From Nymphaea colorata (taxonomy: Eukaryota; Streptophyta; Magnoliopsida; Nymphaeales; Nymphaeaceae): DNA of 64,000 nucleotides. Position 1 is the stretch's first letter. Each line of letters starts with the position of its first letter. The position numbers and the translations under genes are program-made. The DNA is taken from contig NC_045147.1 of assembly GCF_008831285.2 (NCBI RefSeq), positions 16,780,854 through 16,844,853 on the forward strand, given 5' to 3'. This document shows positions 60,801-64,000 of the stretch, piece by piece. A model generated the notes under the pieces. That model ran no database searches. It saw only the letters and a list, made by a program, of their open reading frames with translations, and had not been told where the DNA came from.

Positions 60801-63796
60801 TATATAGACACCAATAAAAGCTATAAAACAATAAATGTTTAAAACAGGTGAACAACATGAGCTGATTTTACAATAGATATTCATAACTAAAAGTACAAGA
60901 ATGTGTTTCTCACCTCATATTCAAGAATGTCCAAAAGGTCATAATGATCCGAGCTGGCATGATTGTCAACAATGAAAGAAAAGAATCAAGACAGACGAAG
61001 AATCCAACATTAATTAGCTGCACAGATTTAAATGCATTAGGAATTGTAACCGTCAAACATATGTACACTACATTGAGAACAAATATTGAAATTTAGCATT
61101 GGACTCAGTTGTAAATTTAACATGCTTAAATTCATGATAAATGAACATCTATTGCAAGGCTCAAGACAAATACTAATGTACTCAGTACATGCTTGAAAGA
61201 AAGGAGGCAAGCGTGCACCAACAAGATGCTTAATGCAAGAGTTACAATGCTGAAAAAGATTCACCGTTCCAAATGAACTGGTTAAGCAAACTTGTCTATT
61301 TTTGGTTGTCTTCTGTCCAAATCTGATCCCCCAATTGTATGTACTTAGCTGATACATGTTTCACAACCCTAATCTCAATATGAGCCTTATAAATTCTACA
61401 AGCTATGTTGATCGACTATTCTTCTTGCATACACCAAGTCGTAAGTCAAACTTTTTGTCCATGAAATCATGAAACACCCCCAGTAAGGAAAGGAAGCAAA
61501 TTCACACTTTGGATAATTAGCAATTTCACACCAAAGAATGAGAAGAAGAATATAATCCAATGCTAAAAGAACAGAGAGCAGTGATAAACCAGTTCACATC
61601 TCCATGGCACATGAAACATTGTATTGTAGACCCTCTGCCTCTTCTTCTCATTTCCAACAGATGCTGTTATCCTTAAAGAATTTCCACCATGTATCTCCCC
61701 CCAGAAATACTGCAATGGCATCTTTTCTACGGGCACGGTGCTTGAATCTGGGTCAGACATGAGGTTCACTATGTAACCAAAATTGGAACAATGACTGAAG
61801 AAACAAAAGGCTGCATATAAACAGGTTTTCTACAACAATTATCTCAAAAGCACACCAGAATGTGCCAACAAAAATCAATGGAAGATCTGACACCACAACC
61901 TGAGGTATTCTATTTCTATCCACTATCCAATCCAGATGCTTGATGCATTTATTGTGTAGTTTGCTTTGTCACTTGCTTGACTGCGAGATAAACTGTGATC
62001 CCGCGGAGCTTCTGTATCCTATAATCTATGTCACATAGACATGCCTAAAAGGCTGCAGCATCCACGTCAACAGTTCAGGACACAGGTGCACTCTTGGACA
62101 AGGCAGGTACCCAATCAAAGCCATGCTGAATGCAGTCAACACATAAACACTTTTTTGTACAATTTGGACTCGATCAATTTTTATCAAGCCCAAATTTATC
62201 TTTCTTAAAACTTTACAGTGTTCTTTTTATTTGGTCACAACTAAATTACTTCTCTTTCTCCTAAACATTTTGATTATGGGTATCCATATAACTTTGGTGG
62301 CTTTAGGTACATTTTCCGACCATCATTTAACGTCACTAAGCATGGGACTTGACTTCCAAGAAAGGTTTATGTTCTTCTTCACCGTCTATTGTAAAGAGAA
62401 AACACCTCTCAAATATTTAGGATGGCCTGGTATAACATGTTGGTCATTAAACCCAGTACCAAAGAATAGTGGTAAGAGATAAGGCATCCTAACTCCATCA
62501 GTCAGCCAGTAAGGCTTCCATTATCTATGTTCTTTTTTTTTTCTTTTTCTTCGGAAAAAATCTTCTTCTTCTGTTCCTATAGTCGAATTACATTTCGATC
62601 TGTGCAACATATATGGAACGTTTGGTTATGTCAAACATATTGCCTTGTCCTTTAACGGGCATCATGGCCTCTTTCAATTATTCGTCATGTTTCCCAGCTA
62701 CTCCCGTCACTTTGCAACTACACTAATGTTATTCACAGTTAGTTTCTCATATCTTCATTGTGCTAGAAGACTCCCAACCACAACAATTACTGCAATATTT
62801 CGATTTCCTCTGTTTTACTGGAGATGACAAACCCACATTAGCATCCCCTATTTTCGTTCGTTCTATATTCATGCTTAATGAGGCACTTGTTCCAACAAAT
62901 CTTCATTTCCTCAAACAACTGTATCCTTCTGATAACTGAAAATCAGTATAATCATTTTTGCTGCGCAATTTCAACCCCAATTAATAAAAAAGTGATGTCC
63001 TTCAAAATGCCCACTTTATAACTGAAAGAAAGATAACCAGTTCGTTGATGGGATTTCCGTAAGGTAGCAATGAATTAAATCCACACTTACGAAATGAAAC
63101 AAGATAGAGAGGCTTACAATTCGAATCATCTGTGGTTAAAGTTTTCCAATCTAAGGACTTCTCTGTTTCCAGACGTGCATTCCCGTTGGACAGGGACCCC
63201 CACTTCCCGAGATTATTAGACATCGCACTGTCATCCTCCTTTGCATGTGCATCTGACCGACCCCCCGACCTGTTCGAATCCAAATCTCTGCCTACATGAC
63301 TCCCATTCATTGCTCGCTGCCTTAGTTCAACAGAAGCAATCGGCATGACCGATGAATTTTCCAAACTAGGCTCCAAGCACACCGTCTGGACACCCCCCAT
63401 GCAAATCGACTGGAATGGCCTAATCTCTCCGATCAAAGATTCGTTAGCAACAGGCTCAATTCTAGGGTATACTGAGCCTTCGACGACGGCTATCTCCAGA
63501 TTTTCAGCACGATCGGCCCCAACACCATGTCCCAGAACCTCACCGGAGGCTAAACCAGATCGATTGGTAGCAGTGGCATCGATAGAATCTCCAGCATCGG
63601 CATCCTTCAGCTTGGAACCTTTACTCTTCCGTTTTCGCTTCCGCTTCTTCTCCAGGAGGAACGAGACTCCGTCATCGGCCAGCTCCTCTGTAATAGCCGC
63701 TGACTGCGATCCGGAAAGAAGCCCTACATTTTCTCCGATGCTCTCGTCGGCGAGGAGCTCAAAGGGAAGCTTCCGCCCCCTGGGCCTCACGTCCAT
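57855..63796 (-). CDS. POD1: POD1/TAPT1-family multi-pass membrane protein
   Basis: Homologue of Arabidopsis POLLEN DEFECTIVE IN GUIDANCE 1, an ER membrane protein needed for pollen-tube guidance and early embryo patterning; the animal relative is TAPT1. Eleven exons on the minus strand: 63796-63118, 61768-61590, 61017-60914, 60329-60241, 60123-60050, 59959-59809, 59719-59549, 59418-59321, 59220-59098, 58215-58147, 58061-57855. They total 1944 nt (647 residues plus stop), and all phases agree. The N-terminus is hydrophilic with a Lys/Arg cluster (EKKRKRKRKSKGSK). The conserved part holds YNTMFHVPWRCEL, FFVCLDSFLSLLTIMPAR, IIRGQGTLKLYVVYNVLE, IFDKLCQSFGGDVVQVLF, HSFILLAQAITLSTCIVAHN, IDIIKHSFLAKFNDIKPEAY and PLAPACVVIRVLTP, with several membrane helices. 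I start at MDVRPRGRKLPFELL because the family begins there; an earlier in-frame ATG (63868) would add 24 Ser-rich residues. The intron 59808-59720 has an ATATCCTTTT 5' site. Confidence 0.92.
59720..59808 (-). other. Probable U12-type (minor spliceosome) intron in the POD1-like gene
   Basis: On the minus strand the exon ending GCATTCA is followed by ATATCCTTTTT, which fits the U12 5' splice-site consensus. TTCCTTAGC (59734-59726) fits the U12 branch site, consensus TTCCTTAAC. No GT-AG pair gives an in-frame join here. Ending the intron at 59720 joins AVIAF to IIVHSFILLAQ, matching the family's length, but the 3' dinucleotide would then be GA. An alternative join, exon ending 59807 or 59806 with the next starting at 59723 after AC, adds residues. 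The 3' boundary is unsettled. Confidence 0.65.
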
Positions 63797-64000
63797 GGAT
63801 GGGATCCCAGCACACGCGCGCGCGAGAGAGAGAGAGAGAGATGACGACGACGACGGATTTGTTCCCAACGGCTGATGACTGCGGCCTCTCTCTCTCGCGC
63901 GCGCTCTCCCTCTCTCTCAGTTGGCGGCAACCGAGCCGATCCCCGGAGCGTGACAAGCACGTCAGGCTCGCTAGTCGCTATTATTATAGTTTCATATTTG
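63797..64000 (-). promoter_or_regulatory. 5' leader and promoter-proximal region of the POD1-like gene
   Basis: Upstream of the start codon (minus strand) lie GA/CT-rich tracts (63822-63841, 63888-63920), common in plant 5' leaders, plus a GC-rich patch near 63930-63950. No clear TATA box is seen within the 200 bases available. Confidence 0.45.

Noticed and set aside
1-64000. Search for CRISPR arrays, operons, ribosome binding sites or phage-like modules
   Set aside because: The window is eukaryotic nuclear DNA with split genes. No regularly spaced direct-repeat array with unique spacers was seen, only microsatellites and tandem repeats.
1-64000. Intact LTR retrotransposon or reverse-transcriptase gene
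   Set aside because: No reverse transcriptase, integrase or gag motifs were seen in any frame, and no paired long terminal repeats were noticed. Old fragments could have been missed without a search.

Overview
This is a plant nuclear genome segment from a flowering plant. The evidence is GT-AG split genes, plant-only receptor families, a U-box/ARM E3 ligase, AT-rich introns and intergenic DNA, many (AT)n, (AC)n and (AG)n microsatellites, and small non-autonomous DNA transposons. Several genes have very GC-rich 5' coding parts (TMK-like exon 1, the U-box gene, the methyltransferase) beside AT-rich introns and spacers. That suggests a monocot or an early-diverging angiosperm, but the species cannot be fixed from the sequence.

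Layout. 70-6102 (+): the 3' two thirds of a cytokinin receptor histidine kinase of the AHK4/CRE1/WOL type; the CHASE end lies outside the window. 6103-18640: a long spacer with microsatellites and two copies of a (TA)n-flanked MITE. 19029-22596 (+): a TMK1-type LRR receptor kinase whose ectodomain reading frame is broken by one missing base in a C run. 22597-33240: spacer with a third MITE copy, a tandem palindromic repeat and a TIR element. 33363-34709 (+): an intronless PUB20/21-like U-box E3 ligase. 34710-41990: spacer with a 367-bp hAT-like MITE carrying an 8-bp target duplication and with tandem repeats. 41993-44428 (+): an intronless G-type lectin S-domain receptor kinase with a non-RD catalytic loop. 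44899-48985 (-): decayed pieces of the exon-junction-complex gene Y14/RBM8A, read as a pseudogene. 50608-51912 (-): a single-exon type II membrane putative methyltransferase (At1g29790-like). 51913-57854: spacer with a 923-bp inverted-repeat element filled with a G-poor degenerate repeat. 57855-63796 (-): a complete 11-exon POD1/TAPT1-family membrane protein gene, one intron of which has a U12-type 5' splice site.

The genes are not an operon or cluster. Three encode surface or hormone receptors (cytokinin, auxin-linked TMK, S-domain RLK), one encodes an E3 ligase of a stress-response class, and one an endomembrane protein known in Arabidopsis from pollen-tube guidance. I found no wholly new biological system. 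The most useful unusual items are the TMK frameshift, the Y14 pseudogene, the probable minor-spliceosome intron and the microsatellite-associated MITE family.
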